A DNA stretch of 64,000 nucleotides. It comes from Kitasatospora sp. MAA4 (lineage in GTDB: Bacteria; Actinomycetota; Actinomycetes; Streptomycetales; Streptomycetaceae). Below the pieces are notes generated by a model that was given only the letters and a program-made list of their open reading frames with translations, was not told the origin of the DNA and searched no databases. Within the stretch, counting starts at the first letter, position 1; the number at the start of each line of letters is the position of its first letter. The DNA lies in assembly GCF_029893355.1 (NCBI RefSeq), contig NZ_JARZAI010000027.1:46512-110511 (forward strand). Direction: 5' to 3'. This document shows positions 15,884-24,176 of this stretch, piece by piece. A program made the translations under genes and the position numbers.

Positions 15884-16252
15884 TCAGCCGGCCTGGAGAA
15901 CGATCCGCAGCGAGACGACGTGGCCGTCCGGCCCGAGCACCGGGCGGCCCGAGCAGTGCACGGCCGACGCGGCCTCGTCGTCCCGCGGCCCGATCCGGAT
16001 CACGCCGTCCAGTGAGCGGCCGTGCACCAGGGCCTCGGTGACCATGCGGCACAGGGCCGGACGGTCCTGCGGGACGAGGAGAGAGGGGAGTTGATCGAGG
16101 GTCAGCGGACCGAGGGTCGGTTCGCGTTCGAGCATCCGGTAGGCGCCCGGGGACCAGTGCACCGTGTCGGCCGTCAGGTCCCATTCGGCGGCGGCGACCA
16201 TGACGGGGGAGGTACGACCGCCGGCCGGAGCGGTGGTCGAGGCGTGACTCAT
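15884..16252 (-). CDS. PAS-fold protein without output domain
   Basis: A protein of 122 residues starting MSHASTTAPAGG. The pattern AEWDLTADTVHWSPGAYRML, then DQLPSLLVPQDRPALCRMV and VRPVLGPDGHVVSLRIVLQ-like strands is that of a single PAS_3-type sensor fold. No HTH, ANTAR, kinase or cyclase domain is attached. It could sense a ligand and act through protein contacts. The frame continues to 16393, but the added residues are low quality and cross a palindrome, so I start at 16252. It follows the 57-residue gene on the same strand, 122 bases apart. Confidence 0.7.
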   Translation of the reverse strand: MSHASTTAPAGGRTSPVMVAAAEWDLTADTVHWSPGAYRMLEREPTLGPLTLDQLPSLLVPQDRPALCRMVTEALVHGRSLDGVIRIGPRDDEAASAVHCSGRPVLGPDGHVVSLRIVLQAG

Positions 16253-16575
16253 CGGCCGTCCCACGGGGTGAGGGTGGTGGGTGGTTGCTGTCCTACGACT
16301 CTCGCACAGCCTCACCCGCTGTGAGGGGTCATTGACGGAAAAGTTGGCAAGTTCCCCGTGGCATATGCCAAATCGTGCCCATTCCGTGCCCATGGCACTC
16401 GCCGGCGGGCGGCGGGCCTGTTCGAGGCGGATCCATACGGACTGTGTGCGTATGGGACTTTCAGGCGGTAACCTACGGTGATTCCGGCGCCCGGGCGCCC
16501 GCCCAGCGTGACCACCAGACCCCCGGCGACGGAAATCCCGTTGCCACTACGACCGCCGCAACGGATGCTGACCTC
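16253..16575. other. Divergent intergenic region
   Basis: There is no coding signal in these 323 bases between the PAS gene and the HEAT-repeat gene. They hold the perfect palindrome at 16359-16370 and promoter-like TTGACGG at 16332 on the plus strand, without a well-spaced -10 box. Confidence 0.5.
16359..16370. promoter_or_regulatory. Perfect 12-bp palindrome TGGCATATGCCA
   Basis: It is followed by AATCGTGCC. The core matches GGCATATGTC plus AAACAGTGC at 13601 and the CACAGCATATGTG site at 15810, suggesting one dyad-binding regulator for this gene group. Confidence 0.5.
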
Positions 16576-18039
16576 ATGTTCGAGCCCGTGATAGCCCCCA
16601 GTGCCAGCCTCCTCGGCCTCCTCCAGCGAGGTCGCGGCGACGGGCAGCTGCATGCGCTTGCCGCGGACCGGGACGAAGCGATCGCCGCTCTTGAGGAGTG
16701 CGTCACCAGCGACCCGCGGGCCGACTGGCAGGTCGAGAACCGCTCCCTTTACTACGCACGGGTCTACATGGACCTGGAGGCCCCGCTCGGCGGCCTGGAG
16801 CTGCACCTGAACCACCCCGAGGACCTGCTCGACCCGGACGAGAGCCGCACCGGCCTCGCCCTGGCCGTGCTCGGCCACCTCGCCGCCTACGGCCGGCGCG
16901 ACGCCCTGCTGCTGCTCCGCCAGTACGCCGCCTCCGGCGGCAACTGGGCCTGGGCCCTGGACGAGCTGGCCCTGCGCGACGACGACCAGGCGCTGCTCGC
17001 GCTGGCCCCCGCCGTGCTGAACCGCTTCCCGGCCGGCCCCGAGGGCGAGGCCGCGCTGCGGGCCGCCATCCGCGCCGCCTTCGAGCCCCGCCCGTGGCGG
17101 CTCTGGGCCGCCCAGCACCCCCGGGTGGCAGCGGCGAGTGAGCAGTCCCCCTTCGACCTCTGGCAGCGCCAGCTGGGCCGCGGCGGCGTGACGCCCGGCT
17201 GGAGCGTGGCCGACGTACTGGCCTGGGCCGACAACCGCGAGGCCGGCTCACCGCTGGACCAGGCCGCCGCCGACGACGGCCGGGACCCGGCCGCCGTCGA
17301 CCGCCGTGCCGCCGCCGCGGCCCGCTGCCTGGCCGCCGTGGCCCGGCCCGAGGACCGCCAGGCGCTGGTGGACGCGGCCCGCCACGGTGCCGAGGGCGCC
17401 CGCCGGGCGGCCCTGCGCCACCTGGTCGACCAGGACGACCCGGCCGTCCCCGAGCTGATCGAGGCGGCCGCCGCGGACGCCGACGACCGGATCGTCCGGG
17501 CCGCCCTGGAGACCCTGGGCCGGATGCGCGGCCCGCGCGCCCTGGAGCGGGCCCGCCGCTGGGCCGACCCGGCCACCGGCGGCGCCGACAGCGCGCTGGG
17601 GGAGGCCGCGGTGCTGCTGCTGGCCGACATCGGCGAGCCGAGCGACGCCGCCGCGGTGGTCGCCGGGCTGCGCCGCTGGATCCTGGTGCACGGCGTGTCC
17701 GGCGCCGGGATCGGCACGCTGGTCGACGGTGCGGGGCGGCTGGCCGCCGTCGCCGCCGTCCCCACCCTGCGCCACGTGTACGGCGAGTCCGGCTCCTCCG
17801 AGCTGCGCGGCAGAGCCGCTCGGGCGCTCGCCGTCACCGACCGTTACTTCGCCTCGGGTCCCGCCGTCGAGTGCCTGTGGGACTGCGAGGAGAGCACCCG
17901 CGAGCTGGCCGCCCGCCATGTGGTGACCACGGGTGACGCCCGGGTGCTGGAGCGCCTGCGCCGGCTCGCCGCGGACCCGGCCGAGGAGGCCGAGGTGCAC
18001 GCGGCCGTCCGCGGCCGGCTGACCTCGCGGGAGCGCTGA
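16576..18039 (+). CDS. HEAT-repeat domain protein
   Basis: A protein of 487 residues starting MFEPVIAPSASLLGLLQRGR. The N-terminal half contains long helices (DEAIAALEECVTSDPRADWQ, LLLRQYAASGGNWAWALDEL). The C-terminal half has recognisable HEAT/armadillo repeats (RRAALRHLVDQDDPAVPELI, RIVRAALETLGRMRGPRALE, STRELAARHVVTTGDARVLE). Such solenoids bind other proteins, and no catalytic motif is visible. The frame is open to 16375; I use the ATG at 16576, although no strong ribosome site precedes it. Its 3' end overlaps the MFS transporter gene by 196 bases in antisense. Confidence 0.75.
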   Translation: MFEPVIAPSASLLGLLQRGRGDGQLHALAADRDEAIAALEECVTSDPRADWQVENRSLYYARVYMDLEAPLGGLELHLNHPEDLLDPDESRTGLALAVLGHLAAYGRRDALLLLRQYAASGGNWAWALDELALRDDDQALLALAPAVLNRFPAGPEGEAALRAAIRAAFEPRPWRLWAAQHPRVAAASEQSPFDLWQRQLGRGGVTPGWSVADVLAWADNREAGSPLDQAAADDGRDPAAVDRRAAAAARCLAAVARPEDRQALVDAARHGAEGARRAALRHLVDQDDPAVPELIEAAAADADDRIVRAALETLGRMRGPRALERARRWADPATGGADSALGEAAVLLLADIGEPSDAAAVVAGLRRWILVHGVSGAGIGTLVDGAGRLAAVAAVPTLRHVYGESGSSELRGRAARALAVTDRYFASGPAVECLWDCEESTRELAARHVVTTGDARVLERLRRLAADPAEEAEVHAAVRGRLTSRER

Positions 18040-19274
18040 GCGGCGGGGGAGTAGCGCCAGAACGCGGGAGACACCGCGACGACGGCGCCCATCGCCAGCA
18101 CCGCCAGCACACCGCCCGCGCTGATCGCCCGGCTCGCGCCGAAGGCCGCCCCGGCCACCCCGTGCACCAGGCCGGCCAGCCGGGGCCCGCCGGCGCCGAC
18201 CACGGTGTCGATCCCCTGGAGGCGCCCGCGCATCGCGTCGGGGGCCGCGCTCTGCAGGATGCTCTTGCGGAACGTGCCGAGCACCACCAGTGCGCCGCCG
18301 CTCAGCGCCAGCAGCAGTGCGGCGAGCCAGAGCCGGCGGGTGGTGCCGAGCCCGGCGATCGCCAGCCCCCAGGTGCAGACCGCCGCCGTCACCATCGCAC
18401 CGTGCCGCCGTACCCGGGTGAACAGCCCGGAACAGCAGCCGGTCAGCAGCGCACCCAGCGAGAGCGCCGCGGAGAGCACGCCGATCGCGGGGCCGCCGCC
18501 AGCCGGGTCGCCGAACACCTGGTGGGCGGCCTGCGGGAAGAGCGCCACCGGCAGCCCGAGGACCATCGCCAGGAAGTCCACGAGGTAGGCCGTCAGCAGG
18601 ACGCGGCTGCTCCTCAGGCAGCGCAGCCCGTCGGCGATCTCGCGCGGTCCCACCCGGCGTGACGCACCGTCGGACGGCGGCAGCGGCGGCAGCAGCCTCA
18701 CCGCGGGCAGCACCGCCAGCAGGGCGAGCGCGTCCAGCAGGTAGAGCGTGCCGGTGCCCAGAGCCGCCACCAGGGTCCCGGCCAGCAGCGGACCGGCGAT
18801 CCCGCCGAACCACGCCGCTGTGGACTGCAACGCGTTGGCGGCGGGCAGCAGTTCGGGGTCGACCAGCCGGGGGACCAGCGCGCCCCGGACGGTCGCGTTG
18901 GCACCGAAGAACGCCTGCTGCACGGCGACCAGCGCGAGCAGCGTACCCACCGACCGCAGACCGGCGGCGGCCTGCGCCCAGAGCAGCACGGAGACCAGCG
19001 CGATGCCGGTGTTGCCGACCAGCAGCAGCCTGCGCCGGTCGGCGGCGTCGGCCACCGCCCCGCCCCAGAGTGCCGCCGCCACCAGCGGGAGGAACCCGGC
19101 CAGGCCGGCCAGCCCCACCTGCGCGGAGGAGCCGGTGAGCCGGTAGATCTGCAGCGGCACCGCGACGGCGGTGAGCTGGCTGCCGACGGCGGTGACGGCG
19201 GTGGAGACCCACAGTCGGCGGAACGCCGGGACGCGCAGTGGACGGGTGTCGAGAAGCTTCAGGACGATCCGCAC
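17844..19274 (-). CDS. MFS transporter
   Basis: A protein of 476 residues with twelve predicted hydrophobic helices in its first ~400 residues. It has RRLWVSTAVTAVGSQLTAVAV at TM1, the MFS loop GGAVADAADRRRLLLVGNTG, and AMRGRLQGIDTVVG in the second half. It resembles the enterobactin exporter (EntS)-type subfamily of drug or siderophore efflux pumps. After FWRYSPAAQRSREV the last ~65 residues are Ser/Arg/Ala-rich and are simply the antisense of the HEAT gene, so the original stop codon may have been lost. The start is GTG at 19274, 4 bases after the MerR-PP2C gene, implying coupled translation. Confidence 0.85.
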   Translation of the reverse strand: MRIVLKLLDTRPLRVPAFRRLWVSTAVTAVGSQLTAVAVPLQIYRLTGSSAQVGLAGLAGFLPLVAAALWGGAVADAADRRRLLLVGNTGIALVSVLLWAQAAAGLRSVGTLLALVAVQQAFFGANATVRGALVPRLVDPELLPAANALQSTAAWFGGIAGPLLAGTLVAALGTGTLYLLDALALLAVLPAVRLLPPLPPSDGASRRVGPREIADGLRCLRSSRVLLTAYLVDFLAMVLGLPVALFPQAAHQVFGDPAGGGPAIGVLSAALSLGALLTGCCSGLFTRVRRHGAMVTAAVCTWGLAIAGLGTTRRLWLAALLLALSGGALVVLGTFRKSILQSAAPDAMRGRLQGIDTVVGAGGPRLAGLVHGVAGAAFGASRAISAGGVLAVLAMGAVVAVSPAFWRYSPAAQRSREVSRPRTAACTSASSAGSAASRRRRSSTRASPVVTTWRAASSRVLSSQSHRHSTAGPEAK

Positions 19275-19278
19275 CGGT

Positions 19279-20352
19279 TCAGTCCCGCAGTTCGACCACG
19301 TCGGCGACCGCGCAGGCGATGTTGTCAGGACCGCCGGCCCGGTTGGCCAGCGCGATCAGCTGCTGGACGGCCTGCTCGGGCTCGCCGATCGTGCTCAGCG
19401 CGGTGTGCAGCCGCTCGACGGGGACCACCGCGGACAGCCCGTCGGAGCAGAGCAGGTAGCGGTCGCCGGCCCGGGCGGCGTGCAGCGAGAGGTCGGGGCG
19501 GGCGGCGCCGGAGCCGTCCAGGGTGCGCAGCAGCAGGGAGCGCTGCGGGTGCGCGGCCGCCTCATCGGCGGTGAGCCGGCCCTCGTCCACCAGCGACTGC
19601 ACCAGCGTGTGGTCGTGGGTGATCTGGAACAGCTCGCCGTCGCGCAGCAGGTACGCCCGCGAGTCGCCGATGTGCACCAGCGCGAGTTGCGAGCCCGAGT
19701 GCAGCAGGGCGGTGAGGGTGGTGCCCGGACCGGCCTCCAGGGCGCCGAGTTCGGCCTCGGCCTCCCGGACGGCGCGCTCCAGCGCGTTGAGCAGCTCGCC
19801 GGGCGGCAGGCCCTCGGCCGGCAGCTCGGCGTCGATCCGCTTCAGCGAGTCGATCGCCGCGGCGCTGGCCCGGTGGCCGCCGGCGCCGAAGCCGTCCGCG
19901 ACCGCGAGCAGCCGCGGGCCCGCGTGGGCCGCGTCCTCGTTGCGGGTGCGGACCAGGCCGGTGTCGGAGCGGGCGGCGTAGCGGATGCCCAGGGTGGCGG
20001 TGGGGTCGGTCATGGTGGTCTTCCTCTCGGAGAGGTGCTCGACGAGGAAGGTGGCGAGGTCCTGACGGGCCGTGGTCTCGGCCATCACCTGCGCCCAGTA
20101 GGCGGCGACCTCCTCGGCGGCCCGTCCGGGCGCCAGGTCGCAGACCAGCCGGATCCGGGCCAGCGGCATGCCGAGCCGGCGCAGCCAGGCGACCAGCCGG
20201 GCCCGTTCCAGCTGGTCCGGGTGGTAGAACCGGTAGCCGGAGCTCGGGTCGACCTCGACCGGGCGCAGCAGGCCGAGCTCGTCGTAGAGCCGCAGTGCCT
20301 TGGGCGACAGCCGCGATGCGCGGGCGAAGGCCCCGATGGTCAGCAGGCGCAC
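19279..20352 (-). CDS. MerR-type regulator fused to a PP2C protein phosphatase
   Basis: A protein of 357 residues. Residues 1-95 form a MerR DNA-binding domain (LLTIGAFARASRLSPKALRL, then GLLRPVEVDPSSGYRFYHPD) with its dimer helix. Residues about 125-357 form a PPM/PP2C phosphatase with the metal-site motifs RNEDAA, VADGFGAGGH, HIGDSRAYLLRDG, LLCSDGLS and GGPDNI. It would couple promoter binding to dephosphorylation of Ser/Thr-phosphorylated proteins. The start is GTG 20352, preceded by GGGGGAGAGG. The stop is 4 bases from the MFS transporter gene, so efflux is the likely regulated output. The fusion is encoded in one uninterrupted frame. Confidence 0.85.
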   Translation of the reverse strand: MRLLTIGAFARASRLSPKALRLYDELGLLRPVEVDPSSGYRFYHPDQLERARLVAWLRRLGMPLARIRLVCDLAPGRAAEEVAAYWAQVMAETTARQDLATFLVEHLSERKTTMTDPTATLGIRYAARSDTGLVRTRNEDAAHAGPRLLAVADGFGAGGHRASAAAIDSLKRIDAELPAEGLPPGELLNALERAVREAEAELGALEAGPGTTLTALLHSGSQLALVHIGDSRAYLLRDGELFQITHDHTLVQSLVDEGRLTADEAAAHPQRSLLLRTLDGSGAARPDLSLHAARAGDRYLLCSDGLSAVVPVERLHTALSTIGEPEQAVQQLIALANRAGGPDNIACAVADVVELRD

Positions 20353-20437
20353 GGGCCCTCTCCCCCTTCTCGTACCGGACGCTTCGTCCGGCACGACCGA
20401 TGCTGGTCCTTCCCCCGGGGTGAAGGTCAACCAGTCG

Positions 20438-21307
20438 TCAGCTTCGCCCGCGGACCACCGTGAACCGTACCGGCGTCCCCGGCCTGGCCTGCGCGGCGGC
20501 GTCCAGGTCGGCGGCCGGCACCACGCCGAGCACGGGGTAGCCGCCGGTGGTCGGATGGTCCGCCAGGAAGACCACCGGCTGACCGTCCGGCGGGACCTGC
20601 ACCGCTCCGAGCACCATCCCCTCGCTCTCCAGCTCGCCCCGGCGCGAGCGCGCCAGCGCCGGCCCCTCGGTCCGCAGTGCGACCCGGTTGCTGGCGGCCG
20701 CGACGCGGTAGCGGGCCGCGGCCAGCGCGACCGGGACGTCCGGCGCGAACCAGTCCGCCCGCGGGCCGAGCCGCAGCCGCAGCACCAGCTCGGAGGGGGG
20801 AGCGGGCAGCGGGACCAGCTCCGGCAGCGGACCGGGCCCCGGCGCGGCGCCGACCGGCAGCCGGTCGCCGCTGCGCAGCGGCGCGGGGCCGAGCCCGGAG
20901 AGCAGGTCCGCCGAGCGGCTGCCGAGCACCGGCGGCACCGCGATCCCGCCGCGCACCGCCAGGTAGCCGCGTACCCCCGACTGTGCCGGGCCCACCTCCA
21001 GCACCGCCCCGGCCGGGAGCAGCACCGCCGCGCCCCAGGCCGCCGGCTGCCCGGCCACGGTGACGGCGGCCGGCGCCCCGGTCACCGCGACCAGCAGCGG
21101 ACCGACCAGAGCCCGCAGCGCCACCCCGCCGAGCGTGGTCTCCAGCGTCGCGGCCTCGCCCGGGTTGCCCACCAGGCGGTTGGCGGCCCGGTGCGCTGCG
21201 GCGTCCAGCGCCCCGGCGCGCGGCACGCCCAGGTGGGCGACGCCGCGTCGTCCCAGGTCCTGAACGGTCGTCAGCGGCCCCGGCCGCAGCACGATCAGCG
21301 CGTTCAC
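20438..21307 (-). CDS. pxpC: 5-oxoprolinase subunit PxpC (biotin-dependent carboxyltransferase-like)
   Basis: A protein of 289 residues of the YbgK / allophanate hydrolase subunit 2 family, starting MNALIVLRPGPLTTVQDLGR. Hallmarks include GVPRAGALDAAAHRAANRLVG, LETTLGGVAL and FLADHPTTGGYPVLGVV. With PxpA and PxpB it forms the ATP-dependent 5-oxoprolinase that opens pyroglutamate to glutamate. The GTG start overlaps the pxpB stop by four bases (GTGA). It is the last gene of the operon and sits 85 bases before the MerR-PP2C start on the same strand. Confidence 0.92.
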   Translation of the reverse strand: MNALIVLRPGPLTTVQDLGRRGVAHLGVPRAGALDAAAHRAANRLVGNPGEAATLETTLGGVALRALVGPLLVAVTGAPAAVTVAGQPAAWGAAVLLPAGAVLEVGPAQSGVRGYLAVRGGIAVPPVLGSRSADLLSGLGPAPLRSGDRLPVGAAPGPGPLPELVPLPAPPSELVLRLRLGPRADWFAPDVPVALAAARYRVAAASNRVALRTEGPALARSRRGELESEGMVLGAVQVPPDGQPVVFLADHPTTGGYPVLGVVPAADLDAAAQARPGTPVRFTVVRGRS

Positions 21308-21939
21308 TCGACGGCTCCCACTGGTACGAAGCGCACCCGCACGCCGGGCGCGAGCAGTGCGGCCGGGTCGCGCCGCTCGTCCCACAGCGTCAGCTCGGTG
21401 CGGCCCAGCAGCTGCCAGCCGCCGGGGGAGGAGCGCGGGTACACCCCGGTGTACGGTCCGGCCAGCGCCACCGCGCCGGCCGGCACCGACGGGCGCGGGG
21501 TGGCCCGGCGCGGCACGGCGTAGCGCTCCGGGAGCCCGGTCAGGTAGCCGAAGCCCGGCGCGAACCCGCAGAACGCCACCCGGTACTCCACCCCGCTGTG
21601 GATCTCCACCGCCTGCGCCTCGCCGACGCCCCAGAGCGCCGCCACCTCGGCCAGGTCCGCGCCGTCGTACACCGTCGGGACCTCCAGCAGCGGCCCGGAC
21701 ACCGCCTGCGCCGCGGTCAGCGTCCAGCCGGCCACCGCGCGGGCCAGCTCCGCCGGTCGGGCCACCCCGTCCAGCAGCACCGTGCGCGCGGCCGGCACGA
21801 TCTCCGCCACCTCCCCGAGGCGTCCGGCCGTCCGTTCCGCCAGCAGCCGCGCGTAGAGCGCCGCCACCTGCTCGGCCGAGCCGGCCTCCAGCAGCAGCGC
21901 CCGGTCCCCGACCGGACGCACCGTCAGCTCGTCGTCCAC
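21304..21939 (-). CDS. pxpB: 5-oxoprolinase subunit PxpB
   Basis: A protein of 211 residues of the YbgJ / allophanate hydrolase subunit 1 family. It begins DDELTVRPVGDRALLLEAG and carries the signature FCGFAPGFGYLTGLP followed by VPRRATPRPSVPAGAVALAG and TGVYPRSSPGGWQLLGRT. It partners with PxpC in the kinase-like part of the 5-oxoprolinase complex. It starts with GTG, 22 bases after pxpA, and shares four bases with pxpC. Confidence 0.92.
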   Translation of the reverse strand: MDDELTVRPVGDRALLLEAGSAEQVAALYARLLAERTAGRLGEVAEIVPAARTVLLDGVARPAELARAVAGWTLTAAQAVSGPLLEVPTVYDGADLAEVAALWGVGEAQAVEIHSGVEYRVAFCGFAPGFGYLTGLPERYAVPRRATPRPSVPAGAVALAGPYTGVYPRSSPGGWQLLGRTELTLWDERRDPAALLAPGVRVRFVPVGAVE

Positions 21940-21961
21940 GCGGCCCCCGGATCGCTCCCGC

Positions 21962-22738
21962 TCACGTGAACGCCTCGACCCGGATCCCCGCCGAGGCCAG
22001 CGCCCCGCGCACCCGCCAGGCGAGCTGCGCCGCGCCGGGCGTGTCGCCGTGCACGCAGAGCGAACGCGCGTCCACCGCGACCGGCTCGCCGCCGATGGCC
22101 GTGACCAGGCCGTCCCTGGCCATCCCGACCGCCCGCGCGATCACCGCCTCGGGGTCGTGCACCACGGCCTCCGGATCCCCGCGCGGCACCAGCGTCCCGG
22201 CCCAGGTGTACGCGCGATCGGCGAACGCCTCGGTGACCACCGGCAGTCCGACGCCCTCGGCCACCGTCAGCAGCCGCGAGCCGGGCAGCCCGAGCACCGG
22301 CAGCGGCCCGTCGCAGACGGCTCCGGCCCGCAGCACCCCCGCGACCACCGCCTCGGCCTGCTCGCTGTCCGCCACCACCCGGTTGTAGAGCGCGCCGTGC
22401 GGTTTGACGTAGCTCACCCGCGAGCCGGCAGCCCGTGCGAAGACCTGCAACGCGCCGATCTGGTAGGCGATCTCGTCGGCCAGCTCCTCCGAGGGCACGT
22501 CCATCGCGCGGCGCCCGAAGCCGGCCAGGTCGCGGTAGGAGACCTGGGCGCCGATCCGCACACCGCGCTCCGCCGCCAGCGCGCACACCCGGCGCATCGT
22601 CGAGGGGTCCCCGGCGTGGAAGCCGCAGGCCACGTTGGCGCTGGTGACGACGGACAGCAGTGCCTCGTCGTCGGTCAGCGTCCAGCGTCCGAACCCCTCA
22701 CCGAGGTCCGCATTGAGATCGATCACCGCGCCGGTCAC
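21962..22738 (-). CDS. pxpA: 5-oxoprolinase subunit PxpA (LamB/YcsF family)
   Basis: A protein of 258 residues of the LamB/YcsF family with the TIM-barrel motifs IDLNADLGEGFGRW, SANVACGFHAGDPSTM, VSYVKPHGALYN and LCVHGDTPGA. It is the hydrolytic subunit of 5-oxoprolinase. The GTG at 22738 has GGGAGG 8 bases upstream; a second GTG at 22726 is possible, and the longer frame to 22900 is non-homologous. It is the first gene of the pxpABC operon, divergent from the saccharopine dehydrogenase-family gene. Confidence 0.9.
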   Translation of the reverse strand: MTGAVIDLNADLGEGFGRWTLTDDEALLSVVTSANVACGFHAGDPSTMRRVCALAAERGVRIGAQVSYRDLAGFGRRAMDVPSEELADEIAYQIGALQVFARAAGSRVSYVKPHGALYNRVVADSEQAEAVVAGVLRAGAVCDGPLPVLGLPGSRLLTVAEGVGLPVVTEAFADRAYTWAGTLVPRGDPEAVVHDPEAVIARAVGMARDGLVTAIGGEPVAVDARSLCVHGDTPGAAQLAWRVRGALASAGIRVEAFT

Positions 22739-22893
22739 GGCCGTCTGCCTCCCAGAGCTGCTAGGTGCCTGAGGGGATCGTAGGGCTTCACCCGGAGCCC
22801 GTTCGCCGGGGACCACCTCCTCGCGGGGCAGAGCCCGGTGTGCCCTCCCCCGTCCGGCCGAACCATCCTGTCCCGGCGGACACCGGAGACCCG

Positions 22894-22922
22894 TTGACAC
22901 CAGGCTGGTGGGCTCCTAGCGT
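22894..22922 (+). promoter_or_regulatory. Promoter of the saccharopine dehydrogenase-family gene
   Basis: TTGACA (22894-22899) and TAGCGT (22917-22922) with a 17-base spacer form a near-consensus housekeeping promoter 34 bases before the ATG at 22956. Confidence 0.75.
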
Positions 22923-22955
22923 GGCGGCCACCATTACCGGCCGGTAGGAAACCAT

Positions 22956-24176
22956 ATGCGCGCCGAACGCCCGTACGACCTGGTCCTGTTCGGTGCCACC
23001 GGATTCACCGGTGCGCTGACCGCGGAGTACCTCGCCCAGCACGCCCCGCCCGGCTGCCGCTGGGCGCTGGCCGGCCGCAGCCGGAGCAAGCTGGAGGCGC
23101 TGCGCGAGCGGCTGGCCGCGCTGGCACCCGGCTGCGCCGAACTGCCGCTGCTGGAGGCGGATGCCGCCGATCCGGCCTCGCTGCGCGCGGTCGCCGAGTC
23201 CACCCGGGTGGTGATCACCACGGTGGGTCCCTACCTGCGCTACGGGGAGCCGCTGGTCGCCGCGTGCGCGGAGGCCGGCACCGACTACGTCGACCTGACC
23301 GGCGAACCGGAGTTCGTCGACCGGATGTTCGTCCTGCACCACCGGCGTGCCGCCGAGACCGGCGCCCGGCTGGTGCACGCCTGCGGGTTCGACTCCGTCC
23401 CGCACGACCTCGGCGTGCTCTTCACCGTCGGCGAGTTGGCGCGCCTCGGTGCGCCGCAGCAGTCGCCGGTCTCCGTCGAGGGCTTCGTCCGGGCCGGCGG
23501 CACCTTCTCCGGCGGCACCTTCGCCTCCGCCCTGACCGCGGCCTCGCGTCCGCGCGCCGCCGCCCAGGCGGCCAAGGCCCGGCGGGCGGCCGACCCGCGG
23601 CCGTCCGGGCGCCGGGTCAGCACCTCCGGCGGGCGGCCGCGCTTCTCGCGCGAGGCCCGCGCCTGGGTGCTGCCGCTGCCCACCATCGACGCTCAGGTGG
23701 TCGGCCGCTCGGCCGTCGCGTTGCCCGCGTACGGCCCGGCGTTCCGCTACGGCCACTACGCAGCCGTCAAGCGGCTCCCGATCGCGGTGGCCGGCACCGC
23801 GGGGATCCTGCTGCTCGTCCTGGCGGCCCAACTGCCGGTGCTGCGCCGGGCGATGACGGCGCTGCGCAAGCCGGGCGAGGGGCCGAGCGCCGAGCAGCGC
23901 GCGGCCTCCTGGTTCACCGTCCGGTTCGCCGGGGAGCAGGGCGGCAAGCGGGTCTTCACCGAGGTCTCCGGCGGCGATCCCGGCTACACCGAGACCGCCA
24001 AGATGCTCGCCGAGTCGGCCCTCTGCCTGGCCTTCGACGACCTCCCCGCCACCGCCGGCCAGGTCACCACCGCCGTGGCGATGGGTCCCGCCCTGATCGA
24101 CCGCCTCACCGCCGCCGGCCTGCGCTTCACCGTCCTGGACGCCGCGCCGACCGCCGCCCCGCGCCGGGCGCGCTGA
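22956..24176 (+). CDS. Saccharopine dehydrogenase family / trans-acting enoyl reductase-like protein
   Basis: A protein of 406 residues. The N-terminal Rossmann domain has YDLVLFGATGFTGALTAEYLA (NADP-binding) and WALAGRSRSKLEAL. The middle carries VVITTVGPYLRYGEPLVAAC and YVDLTGEPEFVDRM, followed by HACGFDSVPHDLGV. A hydrophobic helix (VAGTAGILLLVLAAQLPVL) near residue 280 matches membrane-associated actinobacterial homologues such as the mycobacterial trans-acting enoyl reductase used in PDIM synthesis. The substrate here is unknown, since no polyketide genes are adjacent. It ends exactly against the convergent kinase-like gene. Confidence 0.85.
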   Translation: MRAERPYDLVLFGATGFTGALTAEYLAQHAPPGCRWALAGRSRSKLEALRERLAALAPGCAELPLLEADAADPASLRAVAESTRVVITTVGPYLRYGEPLVAACAEAGTDYVDLTGEPEFVDRMFVLHHRRAAETGARLVHACGFDSVPHDLGVLFTVGELARLGAPQQSPVSVEGFVRAGGTFSGGTFASALTAASRPRAAAQAAKARRAADPRPSGRRVSTSGGRPRFSREARAWVLPLPTIDAQVVGRSAVALPAYGPAFRYGHYAAVKRLPIAVAGTAGILLLVLAAQLPVLRRAMTALRKPGEGPSAEQRAASWFTVRFAGEQGGKRVFTEVSGGDPGYTETAKMLAESALCLAFDDLPATAGQVTTAVAMGPALIDRLTAAGLRFTVLDAAPTAAPRRAR

